64,000 nucleotides of DNA, from NCBI GenBank assembly GCA_002964805.2, contig PUDQ02000057.1, positions 186,001 through 250,000 of the forward strand. Reading direction: 5' to 3'. The position numbers were made by a program, and so were the translations under genes. Shown here in pieces: positions 36,044 through 47,090 of this stretch. This DNA comes from Trametes villosa. Taxonomy: Eukaryota > Basidiomycota > Agaricomycetes > Polyporales > Polyporaceae. The notes below the pieces were generated by a model. That model saw only the letters and a list, made by a program, of their open reading frames with translations, did no database searches and was not told the origin of the DNA. Each line of letters opens with the position of its first letter. The first letter of the stretch is position 1.

Positions 36044-36510
36044 ATGATGCACAAGCTTTCGGTCGCTCTCATGGCCATTGCCCTCGCCCAGAGTACGGCA
36101 TATCCCTTCCTTCTCCTCTCGCGCACCCGCTAACCACTACATGATTCCCAGCCGGCGCCATTCCCGCTGCCGGGAAGCCTGTCTTCACGACGACCTCCGC
36201 GGCGCCGCTCGTCGAGCGCGACGTAACGTCCTCGACCACCTTCATCCCCGCGCCGGTCACCACCATCACGAACCTCGCCGTCTTGCCGCGCAAGGTCACA
36301 ACGATCACGAACTTGGAGGCCGCGACGAAGGTTGTGGATGCGCGCGGTGTCCAGGCGACTACGGTCTACGGGGACCATATCCTGGGCGCGGACCACATCG
36401 CGCGCGAGGTCTCGTCGTCCACGACGTTCGTCCCCGGTCCGGTCACGACGATCACGCAGCTCAACGGCCGTGATACTGCGACGACTACCTCCTTCGTCCT
36501 CCGCCCTTAG
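36044..36510 (+). CDS. Small secreted Thr-rich protein O
   Basis: Two exons (36044-36092 and 36152-36510, intron 59 bases, phase 1) give 135 residues. Exon 1 codes a signal peptide (MMHKLSVALMAIALAQ). The mature part has no cysteine and is rich in Thr, Val and Ala, with related segments SSTTFIPAPVTTITNL and SSTTFVPGPVTTITQL about 90 residues apart, a middle VTTITNL, and one copy of the motif RGVQATTVYG. It is a small secreted protein of unknown role, perhaps cell-wall or surface associated; that is inference from composition. The paralogue at 40438 keeps the signal peptide and intron but has expanded the RGVQATTV motif. ATG codons at 36044 and 36047 are adjacent; either may be used. Confidence 0.82.
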
Positions 36511-36955
36511 CCGTGAAGGCATCATCCTATCTCCTTAGCCTCAGCGCATCGCGTCGCTCATTTATTGCACCGCCTACGACTCGTTTCCCCGCTCGCGTAC
36601 AGGCGAGCACCGTTTCATCACTGGTATGTGGGGAGGTACAGTTGGGTAGCGATGTCATGTAGTTTGCGGTCAATGTATCGTCCAGTCCATGATATCGGGA
36701 GGCTATACGCCTGTTCACGACGCATCTAGTGGGGATGGTGGTAGGCCAACGAGGGAGTAGTTAGCTTTCCGGGCGCGGCGCGCCGCGGAGCGGGGGCATT
36801 GGCGGCGACACGACGCGATACACCACACCGCGAGGTACTCGATGGCCACAGGGCGCCGGTGCACCTGTGCCGCGAAGGAGCGGGTCGCGAAGCTACTCTT
36901 TTTGGCTTCACCGAGCAAGTCCTTCTACTGGAAACGGGGGCCTCGACGACAGGCC
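36511..36955. other. Convergent 3' region of O and F
   Basis: Expected to hold only 3' UTRs. I see no gene or mobile element; this is the junction between the two duplicated units. Confidence 0.5.
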
Positions 36956-38660
36956 CTAGCGGACCCTGATCATTCCTTCAACTAGTGCAATAGATATCTC
37001 GCCGCTGTCGTCGTTCGCGTCCTCGACTGCTGGTTCATAGAGTCTCTGGAGCATGCCTCCCTCGCGAGCAATAGTCCACGCCATGCGTCGCCCCATCACG
37101 GAAAGCCGGATAGTCTCCAATGATTGTACGCAAAGAGCGAGCTGCGTCGCCCAGCGCGCGAGGCCATCGTCGTCGAACGTGTTTGTATATGCCGCGACGA
37201 GGATCGCGGGCGGATCGTCCTCTTCGTCCTGTTTGTGGTACGAGCACGTGGAGAGATCCAGTCGAAAGGAGAATGTATGAACGTTAGGAAGGCTGGCCAC
37301 GACGTTCGTTATCGCATGCTAGAGAGTCAGAGCGAGTCAGCCTCAGGCTCTGAGGGTAGGCGCATCATCGAACATGTATGATGGGAGCCGTCAGACTCAC
37401 CATATAGTCCACCGGAGGGCCCAGGGTGAAGCTACTGAGGCGGGCGTCAAGCTCAAAGTGGATGATGTCTTGGCTGCAGTCCTCTTCCAGGCCCACAAAT
37501 AGTTCGCTAAGCTGCTGCGGAGAGACCTCGGTCGCGCTTTTGAACGCACCCTAGTATCCCCACGCCAGGAGGAGGCGCTGTGGTTGTAGCTTCTCGATTA
37601 CCACATGCAGGCTTGATACAGCGTCCTCGTCGAACGCCCAGCAAATGGCTTCGAGCGAAGTGATGGGCTGAGGGGACTCGAGGGCCAGCATGTACAGGCT
37701 GTCGACGTCGCCAACGACATGATCCAGGTCGTCCCATTGCTCGGGGTTGTTGCTATTAGTGACATGGCGCTCGTCGGGAGTGTGGTCGTCATCGTCGGAA
37801 TCCGGGGTTAGGGGCACCATCATGAAAACCTGCAGAATAGCGATGCTCGGAAATGCGTGCACAAGGACATCGCGCTGAGTGATACGACAGAAGGTGAGCA
37901 CCAACGTCTGAACGGTCGGGAAGGTGCAGTCGGCCGTCCGCGGTTCGCGGTCCTGGATCCACGGCGTGAGGTCTCCGTGGTGGATGATGACCTCCTCGAG
38001 CGTCGTCTGATGCGCGCGAAGTAGGGATAGTGGGTCTACAAGATCGCCGCCCTCATCGGAATTGATGTACCTCCCGTCGACTGTGAATCTGAGGTCGGCA
38101 GAAAAGCAGCGTAGAGTAGATCGGAGGCTGGCGGCGAAGTCGTATGAGAGGAGCCCGAATCCCCGGAGCCGCAGTTCTTGCAGGCTGGTCAACGCGGCGA
38201 AGGCCTCCACAAGCCGGTCGTCAGACCTGAAGAGGTGCTCGGAAGTTATGAGTGAGAGGACCTCCAGGTTCGGCATGCACCTGAGGACGGGGACGAGGAG
38301 GGAAGCGCCTTGAGACGGCTCGAACCACTCGAAGCGTACAGACAAACCGAAGTCCGGGAGCTCGGAGTCGCTGTCGGAGTCGCTGATGTATCTCTTGTCT
38401 GCGGATTCTCCTATTTGTATCGTTAGGCGTCTCAGCTGATAGGTTGTGCGGTGTACGTCGAGGAAGTTCCGCGTCATGAAACGGCAGAAGGAGACGAGGT
38501 GGTCGTCGGTGTGTATGATGACGCCGATCTGAAGAAGCCGATCGACGCCTAGGGAGTAGAGCTGCCATGAGGACAACATGAAAGCCGCCACGTCCGACGA
38601 GGAATCGAGATCTTGGAGGATCTTGTAGTAGAGATCGTCTATGAGGATCGGTAGCGCCAT
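36956..38660 (-). pseudogene. F-box-like gene F with a premature stop
   Basis: Two exons, 38660-37401 and 37318-36956, joined by an 82-base phase-0 intron at the position used in gene E. The frame is open except for TAG at 37553-37551 (codon 370), where gene E has a tryptophan codon in the AWGYW segment. The sequence after the stop remains in frame and clearly homologous (VSPQQLSELFVGLEEDCSQ, FELDARL, then the last exon HAITNVVASLPNV), with no other damage seen. Without the stop the product would be about 540 residues. N-terminal F-box-like segment: ILIDDLYYKILQDLDSSSDVAAFMLSS. Either a very recent pseudogene, a polymorphic null or a sequencing error. Confidence 0.87.
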
Positions 38661-40322
38661 GCCGTTTTGCCTAGGAAAAATGTCGAGCTGATGAAGCGAT
38701 AGTGGCAGCTCCTTGACTGACCGTTGTGACCCGTGACAGACGCAGCCTTTCTCCTTCCCGTGCAGAGCTTTTAGGCCAAGTATACTCAAGGGTGCGTAGT
38801 AGCGGATGGAAGTTCGTTGGTCTTGACGCTGCGGCGCGGACTGCCTTAGATGGCGGGGAGGTCGGCACGTCTCATTGCCTGGCTGTTCACGATGAGCTCG
38901 AACATTGCGTCACTTTAGAGAAATAGAATTGTTACACGGTAACAAGAGAAAGGCCCAGATAAGCAGACGTCGTACCGCAGTCGTCGGCGAGGAAGGGCAA
39001 CACACGTACAGCTGCGCACGGCGTGGTGGGATTGCACAGCCACATTTACACCCCAATCGTCCCGTAAGTTGCAAGTTTTCTCAGAGCTCTCACCCTCGAC
39101 GCTCACTCACTCACTCGATGCCCTCTCTGTTTGGTACCCTAGTGTCGGTTATCAATTCTTCTAAGTCTATTCGGTGCCGGTGCCCTGTCTGCAGCCGCTC
39201 TAACCAGCCATTCATGCTATGACGCCACACTAACCTTGCTCATGTACCATAAACTAGCCGACTCGGATGCACTTCGTCGACCCGTTCTGCTGGCAGCCGC
39301 CGCTGCGGCTGACTCCATACAACGCCATATAACTGGCCTATGAACTTGTGTTTCTCTTCGCCGGTGACCCTCTATGCGTCCTTCAGATAACCTGGAGTTA
39401 CCCGGCGTAGCCGGAATTGATCGTGAAAGCCCACCGTAACTGGCATTCTCAAATTTGACCAATCAGCCGTCCGTAAATCAGGTACGTTCCTCTTAGGGCA
39501 TATTGACATGAGCTGGGAACCAGAAGCCCTCGTGTCGCCGCATATGAGCTCTGACGCATGCATATTGCGTAGAACAGCGCACGCAGTCTAGGCCGCGTTG
39601 CCCTCTTACATTATCTCTATGCTAAGCAAACCCGGTGAGTACATCGCGCAAGCCGTTGCCAGTCTGCTGACGGCGTGTTGCCATGCATTCACTCCAACGC
39701 ATGCGTGGAAAACAGTCGTTGCGCAGCGTCATGCCGCACCACACCGCGGAACTAGCACGGCGTTCTCGAGAACGTCTAACCTTTTCTTGAAGTGAGTGGC
39801 AACTCTCATCGTGCTCGCTTGCGCCGGCTACGCGGGAACATCCCTTTCTTGCGGGAACAGGAATAGCTTGCCCCCCTCGCACGCTATGCGATCAGAGTAG
39901 CTCCTGCGACGCTCGTCGTACTGCGCGGTGTTCGCATCTTGGCACCCTGGGCTGTCATTAATTTGACGAAGAGGCTGCAGACGGTAAGTTCTCATGCATC
40001 CTGTCATGAGCTGCCGCATTACTAAACCCATAATTCGCAGAGTCATCGAAAACCAACGATTACGCTTGCCATATAATTGAGCAATTGCGTGCGTTGCGCG
40101 AAGCGTTGCTACACACCACCGAACTCCATGAAGGGCGTCCTTCGCCGTGTCCTGGGCCTGCCGCGAATTGCGCTAAATACATTCAACGGTCTTTGCACGG
40201 TGTTGGCGCAGGGCAAGGTTACGTGCGCGGACCTTAGGATGCCGTCGTCTGACCCACAGGCGATCGACAGTGCTACACCAGCAAGGCAAAGCAACATCTT
40301 GGCGAGCGCTGGTGGATGCACA
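38661..40322. promoter_or_regulatory. Divergent spacer between F-box F and secreted protein P
   Basis: No gene found. Blocks shared with 34430-35924 are listed under the first unit; conserved blocks are the best candidates for regulatory sites of the two gene pairs. Confidence 0.5.
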
Positions 40323-40328
40323 TATAAA
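40323..40328 (+). promoter_or_regulatory. TATA box of secreted protein P
   Basis: TATAAA, 115 bases before the ATG. Confidence 0.7.
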
Positions 40329-40437
40329 GGTCAGCGCAAGGCCTCTGAGTCGACACACAAGCTCACTTCGACTTTGCTTGCGTCCACTCTCCACCACTGC
40401 ATCACACACTTCTCCCCTCGTTCTCCATCTACCCACG

Positions 40438-40829
40438 ATGATGCACAAGCTCTCTCTTATCCTCGCGGCTTTCGCCATCGCCCAGAGTACGTCTTACCCT
40501 CACCTTTTCCGCTTGTGCCGTCCGCTGACTATTGCTACTACGCAGTTGGCGCCGTGCCCGCCGCCGTGAATCCCGAGGTCTCGACGAGCGCGTACACGCC
40601 CGACGCGATCTCCGTCAGCGGGCGCGGTGTCCAGAGTACGACAATCAACCAGGCCCGCGGCGTTCAGGCAACGACAGTCAATCAGCGCCGCGGTGTGCAG
40701 GCCACGACGGTCAATCAACGTCGCGGTGTGCAGGCCACGACGGTCAATCAGCGTCGCGGCGTGCAGGCTACGACGGTCAACCAGCCCCGCGGGGTGCAGA
40801 CCGCGACGGTCTATGGGCGCGGGGTCTAG
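40438..40829 (+). CDS. Small secreted protein P with 11-residue tandem repeats
   Basis: Two exons (40438-40486, 40546-40829; intron 59 bases, phase 1) give 110 residues. Exon 1 is a signal peptide (MMHKLSLILAAFAIAQ). The mature protein starts GAVPAAVNPEV and is then almost all repeat: six units of the RGVQATTVNQR type. The reading frame stops at TAG 40827-40829, yet the bases after the stop, in the same frame, still resemble the C-terminus of protein O (EVTSSTTFIPDRVTFITDF). So this copy has both gained repeats and lost its C-terminal domain. There are no cysteines and no glycosylation motif in the repeats. Function unknown; repeat-bearing secreted proteins are often wall or surface proteins. 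Confidence 0.82.
40623..40826 (+). repeat. 33-bp coding tandem repeat (RGVQATTVNQR), about 6 units
   Basis: Units in order: RGVQSTTINQA, RGVQATTVNQR (three times, nearly identical at the DNA level), RGVQATTVNQP, RGVQTATVYG and a final RGV. The unit is 33 bases, so copy number can change without a frameshift. Protein O has a single unit at the same place. Confidence 0.93.
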
Positions 40830-41561
40830 GCCGAAGAGGCTCATGCCCTCGAGGTCACGTCGTCCACGACCTTCATCCCGGACAGGGTCACCTTCATCAC
40901 GGACTTTGGGGTGCAAACGACGTCGGCCTCGGTACCCGCCCTCCACCCGATTTCAACACCTTCTCCTCTCCTACTCGCACCCCCACTTTGCTTGTTGATT
41001 TGTACGATATTGCGTTTGGGGCCCGGGATTCCTGAAAGGATCTCGTGTCTGCCGCCCTCGTGTACCCCCCTGCCATCACCTCCAGACCTTCTCCCCTCGC
41101 GCTTACAGCCGCTCACTTTGTCCGCGCCCCCGCGACGAACGCCGTCGTAGCATGCATGTACTCCAGGGGTGCATGATTTGTACTTGATCGCTTGTAGACT
41201 TCGGCCAATGTATCGCCCTTTGCTTGAGACGTGTTCCGTGGCGGGTGTGAATGAAGGATAAGGCAATTGGCCTATAACATCGTGTCTGGCTAGTTGCCGC
41301 TCTGCGCGGCAGCACCGTGACGCGACGCGACGCGACGCGCCGCAACTTAGTAGCGCCAAGTACGCATTGCGGGACACCGGCCCGTGTGTGCCGCGAGGGA
41401 GTGGACTCGGAAGCATCGCGAACGGTCGCGGCTACTCGTGCTCTCCCTCCGCCCATTCATGCGCACATACCAGACAGCCCCAGCAACAATGCCCATGGAT
41501 CTCTCCTTACGACTCTCAGGCATACTGCTGCCAGTCGCCAACGTCGCCCCTCTCGAGCACC
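40830..41561. other. Spacer with homologous remnant and GACGC microsatellite
   Basis: The first 90 bases are the untranslated remnant of the C-terminal domain of protein P. A (GACGC)n tract of about four units lies near 41319-41341. No other gene is seen. Confidence 0.55.
41319..41341. repeat. (GACGC)n pentanucleotide microsatellite
   Basis: Four to five near-perfect GACGC units in a non-coding stretch. Confidence 0.85.
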
Positions 41562-42010
41562 ATGAGTACTACTCAAAGTGAAGAAGTCAAGGCTTCGGAG
41601 ACTGCAGGAGGCACCTCTCTCGCGCTCCCACCTCCGCCCTCGGAAGAGGATGCTGAAACGATAGCCGTCAATGGTGGTCAGACATTCAAGTTTGACAAAC
41701 TGGGACCGGTGGTTGTCAACAAGGATGGGGTACGTTCCAATCTGCATGGCGCACAAGTAGAGACTCGGATGCTGAGTGTGGACTTCGCAGACACTCTCGC
41801 GCGTTGCAAACTGGGAGGTCATGACGCCGATTGAGAAGGAGAGGACACTGAGGATCCTTGTCGCACGGAACCAGTACGTCCAATACGGCCTAAGTGCCTC
41901 CGGAAGTGATCATTAACACGGATAGACTTAGGGTACGCCTCGCAGACCAAGAGAAGCAACAAGGCGCAGGCGAAAGTCAGGATATGCTGTCAATCTCGCA
42001 AACTGGGTGA
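41562..42010 (+). CDS. Small conserved fungal protein, 109 residues
   Basis: Three exons, 41562-41729, 41791-41873 and 41932-42010, with introns of 61 and 58 bases, give 109 residues; no single ORF shows the gene. The N-terminal third is low complexity. The conserved core is FDKLGPVVVNKDG, then TLSRVANWEVMTPIEKERT and LRILVARNQVRL, split by both introns. I recognise this pattern (VVNxDGTLSRIxNWxxMTxxERxxTLRxLxxRN) from small, widely distributed uncharacterised fungal proteins; the recollection is of the pattern, not of a named gene. The second half is predicted to be helical. No signal peptide. Cytosolic or nuclear location is likely but not shown. Confidence 0.87.
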
Positions 42011-43268
42011 ATACCCGTTCATCGAAGCCCGAGACTGTACAGTAGTGTACTGTGTAACACGCCCAGATCACCTACCCCAGTGCAGTACGCTCCAGTGCCG
42101 CCACTCTCTGGCGCCACCACAGGATGTGATGCCTCTCTCATGGCATCCGGACCCTTTCAATTATGTTTCGAACAAGGGCAGGCCCGAGACCGCGGCCTCG
42201 GGTTCGCGCCGTGTGTGTGGGTGCTTCTTGGTCGCAGTGTTGTCCCTCTCGCTGATCGTTTATACTTGGCTTTAGAGCAGTACACCCAGATTGTTCTTCG
42301 GCTGTGGAGCTCGCGCGACGAAAGGAAGCAAACGGCGTCCGCCTTCTCTCATCGGCACCTCACCTCTCACCTCTCCATTCACACTGCCCGGCGCAACAGG
42401 AACACCCTGCCACTATCCAACCCCGCTCTTCTGCCACGCCGCATACAAGCCGATGGCTTGGCGCAGACGACACCGGGGCTGCGCTCGTCTGGACGGCACC
42501 TCGACCAGTCGAACGCGGTCTTGCGCCCATGCGCGGTACTGCCTCCTGGGTGTACGCACACGTCGGCCAATGGCACTCACTTCGCCGGACCCGCGCCCCG
42601 CGCGCTCCCGCGCCACGCCCTGCGATTCTCCCGCCCGCGCGATCTCATTGACAGCGAACTCTGACGCAGATCTCACATGGACGGCTCCCGCATCGCGCAT
42701 AGCAACGTGTGGGGTGCGAAGCCCCTGCGGGAGTTTGACGTGGGCAGGTACGTTTTCGCCCTAGGCACGCATCGCGCGTCTCACGCTGGTGCCAGAGCCA
42801 CACAGATCGGAGACGTCAGTGTACAGCCGCGCGACAGTTCATTTGTAGCGTTCGACGCTTCGACTACTCGACGCCGGACCGCAGTGATGCAGATCTGCTG
42901 CGCGTGAGGGCTCGCCGTCCCTCACCTCCCCCCTCCAAGCTTCAAGCTTCCGCCGACCCCCCTCTCTCGCCGGTGCGACGCTCATTCTCCTTCCTCGACT
43001 CGTTGCACGATCCGAAACTTCAGGCCTTCCACGCCCCACCCCGGCCTCCAAGCCGGGCCGCGCACACTATCTGCTCTCACCGGCGAGCAGGCCCGGCGCT
43101 CGGCTCGAGCAGACGCGATTCCCACCGCCGCGCCCCCACCGGCGCAGGCCCCCCGGGTGCTCACGCCCGTCAGGCGGCGCGGCGCCCATGCCATGCCCGC
43201 GCACCCACGCAGGGGGGCCCATGAGAACGCGGGGGGAGCGCGCGGCTCCGCGGGGGCGCCAAGGGCGC
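42011..43268. other. GC-rich spacer, no supported gene
   Basis: Long ORFs here follow from high GC content. A short frame from 42677 with a following GTACGT donor could be a first exon, but no acceptor or similarity supports it. Confidence 0.4.
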
Positions 43269-43275
43269 GCATATA
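43269..43275 (+). promoter_or_regulatory. Possible TATA box of coiled-coil gene K
   Basis: An AT-rich TATATT in very GC-rich sequence, about 175 bases before the chosen ATG. Confidence 0.4.
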
Positions 43276-43448
43276 TTGGCGGTCGCCGCGCCTGTCGCTC
43301 CGTCTTCTCGACATCCGCATCTGCTGCTCCTCGACCCAGCGCGCCGTTCCCGTCAGGGTCGTCGCCACCCCCATCGTACCGATCTCGCGGGCCGCATACG
43401 TGCTCTACCAGACGACTGGCTTCTACGCCCTACACCCGCGCGCACTGG

Positions 43449-44461
43449 ATGTCTGAGCGCCCCTCGCCGCCCACGGACCCGAACTCCTCCAGCTCCACCC
43501 TCGTCAACCACAGCACGATGTCCGCAGCGGACACGCCCGGCGCCAGCGGGGCGCACACCCCGTTCTCGCCCAACTTCGACCCGAACGCGCCCACGCCGCA
43601 CGCGCAGACGCCGCTCGCGCTCCGCCCGGGCGTGAACACCATCCGCGAGGGCACGCCCACCCAGCCCGGGCTCTCCCAAACACAAACACAGGGACAGGGC
43701 GACCCGCTGTGGTCGCAGCGCCTCTCGGTGTCGTTCAGCGCGATCGCGGACCAGATCGCCGCCGCGTCGCGCGCGCTCGCCGCCGCCGAGGTGCCAGCGG
43801 CGCCCGCCGCAAGCGGGAGTGCAGGAGGGGACGCGCTGGGGCTCGCGACGCGCCTGGAGACGATCGAGCGTGCGCAGGAGGCGCTGGGCGCGCAGCTGCA
43901 GGCGGTGCAGGAAGGATTGTTCCAGCTGCAGCGGCGCGCGCTGGGGCGGAGCGTAGGAGGGGGAGGGGACGTGGAGGAGGTGTATGCGGAGCGGGATGGG
44001 GAGTTCAAGAGCGCGGCGGAGATCGCGATCGAGGAGCTGCAGAAGCAGGTGCAGGGGATCGTGGAGACGATCCGGCTCGAGTGCGTGCTTCCTTCTCTCC
44101 CTACGTGCGTGTTAAAAGTTGACGAGAGCGGCGGGGAATTCCAGCCAGGCGCGATTGTATGCGCGGCTGCACAACGCGGCGGTGACAGTGAACAAGCACC
44201 AGATCATGGCGCCGGTGCTAGCGAACGGCAAGGCGCCACCGAACTTCCCGAACACGAAGGGCGAGTTCGAGCATCTCACGAGTACGTCGTCTGCTTTCTC
44301 CTTCCTTCCGAGCCGAGCGAGAACCAGTACTGATGCATGTGGGTGCTGCAGAGGAACGGTACGAGGCGCTGCTGAAGGGGTACGGCCTGCCGCTCACGGG
44401 CGACACGAACGCGAAGCGGGAGGCGCTGCGCGAGTTCATCGGGCTCACGCCGCCGATATGA
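43449..44461 (+). CDS. Coiled-coil protein K, unknown function
   Basis: Three exons (43449-44080, 44145-44281, 44352-44461) with introns of 64 and 70 bases give 292 residues; phases 2 and 1 close the frame exactly. The N-terminal 90 residues are Ser/Thr/Pro-rich and probably disordered (DPNSSSST, SPNFDPNAPTPHAQTP). Residues about 100-210 form likely coiled-coil helices rich in Ala, Glu and Gln (LETIERAQEALGAQLQAVQ, EIAIEELQKQVQ). The C-terminus has YARLHNAAVTVNKHQI, the segment PPNFPNTKGEF and ends with a SAP-like helix pair (YEALLKGYGLPLTGDTNAKREALREF). A conserved fungal protein family is likely, but I cannot name it. The open frame extends upstream of the ATG; a later in-frame Met (43518) is an alternative start. 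Confidence 0.82.
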
Positions 44462-45009
44462 CCGACCCGGTTTCCAGTGGACCCTATGGATCCTCGCGAG
44501 GGCCCAGCAAACAAAGGCATCTACATGATAGCATCATGGTCAGTCCGACATGAGTAATTGGACCCGGCATGCGAACACTTTGTACGTCTATGAGACGTTA
44601 GACTTTGAATAGATTTCTCCAGCCATCATGGGAACGGCTGCGCAGGAGGATGGGTATCTAATGAAGCGCGAGGGTGAGATATAGGCAGCCAGGATCTCGC
44701 GGTCGGGACAGACGTACAAATGTCCAAGTTACGCTCACTCTTGTGTGGCGAGTGAATGCGTATTCCTCATTCTGCGCGAGGGGATTGTGCAGGCTTTCTC
44801 CATGGTGGCAGAGCTCGCTTCTTTATACGCCGATAGAATGCCTGCTATTTTGCACCGTCGTATGTATCGACGGACGCAGTAATCACGTTCAGTGTGCGGG
44901 TGATCCGTTATGTCGAAGGTGGGAGGAGGTGTGGAGCCGTTGGCACCTTATCACGGACTTGGCCTTCACGACCCGCAGGGCGCGACTCCGCTCCGCTTGA
45001 TAGGCCTCG
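44462..45009. other. Spacer, no gene seen
   Basis: Contains the 3' UTR of gene K and ends at the left TA of the MITE. ORFs are short and unsupported. Confidence 0.45.
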
Positions 45010-45011
45010 TA

Positions 45012-45682
45012 CAGTTGCGGACACCCAAACTCAACTAGGTTTGTCGACCTAGTTTTCCACGCTCCGGAAACCCCTCCAAACGGCTGGAAATGACTTTAGG
45101 TACATACGGGTGAAGTTACAAGGAAATTCATGGAGCCGTTCTTGTTCTATGCCGTTTTTGCTCTGATGGGGCCGAAAATTTGGCCGCCCCCCCAAAAAAA
45201 TCGCGAAAATCGCGAAAAGTGTACCATTCGACTCCTTTTGGGTGCCCGGATACGTTGAAACATAGAAAAGGGCGACCAAAAAAGTGACCTTTCGACGGAT
45301 CGAACACCCAAATAGCAGAGATTGGGCGCCAAAAGTGCCCATCAGATCATCCCTGACTGCATATCACCTCGACGCGCATTTGCTTCTTACCCTTTCTTAC
45401 CGCTCTAGTAGCACGAAGACCTACAGCAACATCTAGACTACAAGCAGCTATAGTTTTATGAAAGTTTGTCGGTTCTCAGCGATGCCGAGTGGGCGCTTAT
45501 ATGCTGAAGAACTGTTGCCGAGGGTCAAAAATTTGGCCGCCCCTGAAAAATCACAGGAGAAATTCCGGAAGACTGTTTTTAAGCTGTTTGGAGCTTTCTG
45601 CATCCTTTGGTGCGGTTTAATTCCGGAGAAAGCGCCCAGAAATCGCTACGGAGAATTAGTTGACTTTGAGTGTCCGCAACTG
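45012..45682. mobile_element. Tc1/mariner-type MITE, 671 bp, TA target duplication
   Basis: Terminal inverted repeats of about 27 bases begin CAGTTGCGGACAC at both ends and continue with YCAAASTCAACTA (two mismatches). The element is flanked by TA on both sides (45010-45011 and 45683-45684), the target duplication of Tc1/mariner transposons. It holds two directly repeated blocks with AATTTGGCCGCCCC (about 45176 and 45529). No transposase frame with a DDE pattern is visible, so it is non-autonomous. Confidence 0.87.
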
Positions 45683-45684
45683 TA

Positions 45685-46952
45685 CATGAGCTGCTGGTTG
45701 GGTGTTCGCATTGACTCGTGTGCGCTATAAAACCCCTAAGGCGTCGGAGGAAAGCGAAAGGTGGTCCCGTCTTCGCGAGCTTCTCCGCATGTTTCTTGCC
45801 TCGGTACCGCGCCTCTGCTCTGGCTTGTTATGCCCTCCACGCTCGACGCGCACCCTCTCAGCCATCCTGCTGTGTATATGTGCGCACTGGAGCGAGGAGA
45901 CGGCGGTGGACGTTAGCGGAGGAAAGCGGAGGGGGGCGCAGGAACGTATCGCGCGTTGATCAATTTGTATTGGCGGGCTTCCGGCGCTGCGTCTGGACTG
46001 GGCTGCAGGGCATTTTGCTGAGCATAAAGCGCGTGCGCCCTGGGTGCCACGTCTGCCCGCCTCTGCCTCCGCCCTCTCACTCTGGACGTGCGACGGATCC
46101 CTCTCTGGCACCTGTACGCTGGACACTGGACGTTCTGGACATCCGATACACGACGTGGATCGCCGCTCGCCGCTCGCTCGTCTCGTCCCGCTCCCTTGGG
46201 TCGTCGCTCCGGCATCTCCCCTGGCCTGCCACGCTAGCACGCCCAAATCGGGCGCTGCCGTATTTCAAACGCGCTCAGCTGAGCTGAGCTGGCCTGCCCG
46301 CGTCCGTGCTCGTCTTCCTGCGCGCACCGCGGCGGCGGAGGTCTGGCGGATAGCGGCATGGTCATGCACGTTGCAGGGCAGGACGCCGTTCGGACTGATA
46401 TATGTCCGTGAACGGCCGACGACGCAGGCGAAGGAACAAAACAAGGAAATGTGAAGGTGGGTGCGCTGAGGCTCGGAATCGGTGCAGGAATCGCAATCGC
46501 GCGCGGCCGGTCGCACAACGGCAAAACGTGCGTCTTTGTCCTACCCGCGCCAGGGCGTGAAAGAGCTCCGGAATAGCGGCCACTCGGGTGAAGGTCAGTG
46601 TCTTCGGATTCGCGCAGGAATAGCGCGAGTGCGCAAGGCGTGCGCTCGCCAGGTGTCGGAAGGGCTGTTCGGCGCGCGGGCATCGTCGGTTACCCCGACG
46701 ACGCACTGCGATTTGCTACGGCGGGCGTGAGGATATCAGCGGCAGGCCCGTAACGACCTGCGCTGGACGACTCCTGGGAAGATTCGGGTAGGGTGTACCT
46801 GATGACGCCGGGGGAGGGGGCGCACTCGCTGGGGGGCTTTATCTATCAGGGCCTGTGGCGGGATCAGAACTGCAGCTCGACGCTCACTCTCTTTCTGCTT
46901 CCGCCACCACCCGCTCTCCCCGTCTCGGCCGCGCCCGCGCACCCCCCACCCG
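45685..46952. other. GC-rich spacer before carbonic anhydrase 1
   Basis: Several overlapping ORFs on both strands, none with introns, motifs or paralogues. The last 140 bases contain a TATA-like TTTATATT at about 46953-46961 serving carbonic anhydrase 1. Confidence 0.4.
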
Positions 46953-46961
46953 CATTTATAT
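46953..46961 (+). promoter_or_regulatory. TATA-like element of carbonic anhydrase 1
   Basis: ATTTATATT, about 135 bases before the ATG, in otherwise GC-rich sequence. Confidence 0.5.
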
Positions 46962-47090
46962 TCCGCACGTCTCGACGATCTGCGGTCGCCTTATCTGCCC
47001 TCGTCCCATCCTAGCCTCCGCTCGCGCTTTCTGCCGCTCTTCACTCCATTCCTCGTCGACACCACACTCTACACTCTACATCTCGCAACC

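Larger units (their letters stand above)
32751..36510. repeat. Segmental duplication 2, first unit (F-box E minus, secreted protein O plus)
   Basis: The unit recurs at 36956-40829 with the same order and orientation. Similarity covers both genes and parts of the divergent intergenic region, for example GGCGTTCTCGAGAAC at about 35396 and 39760, and CGGTCTGTGCACGGTGTT at about 35803 against CGGTCTTTGCACGGTGTT at about 40187. Confidence 0.85.
36956..40829. repeat. Segmental duplication 2, second unit (F-box F minus, secreted protein P plus)
   Basis: Tandem copy of 32751-36510 in the same orientation. Both genes of this copy carry an in-frame stop relative to the first copy, so this looks like the relaxed unit. 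Confidence 0.85.

Noticed and set aside
40623..40826. CRISPR-like array
   Set aside because: The repeats are contiguous 33-base coding units without spacers, in a eukaryotic gene.
45718..46683. Overlapping long ORFs on both strands upstream of carbonic anhydrase 1
   Set aside because: Explained by GC content; no splice support, no paralogue, no motif.
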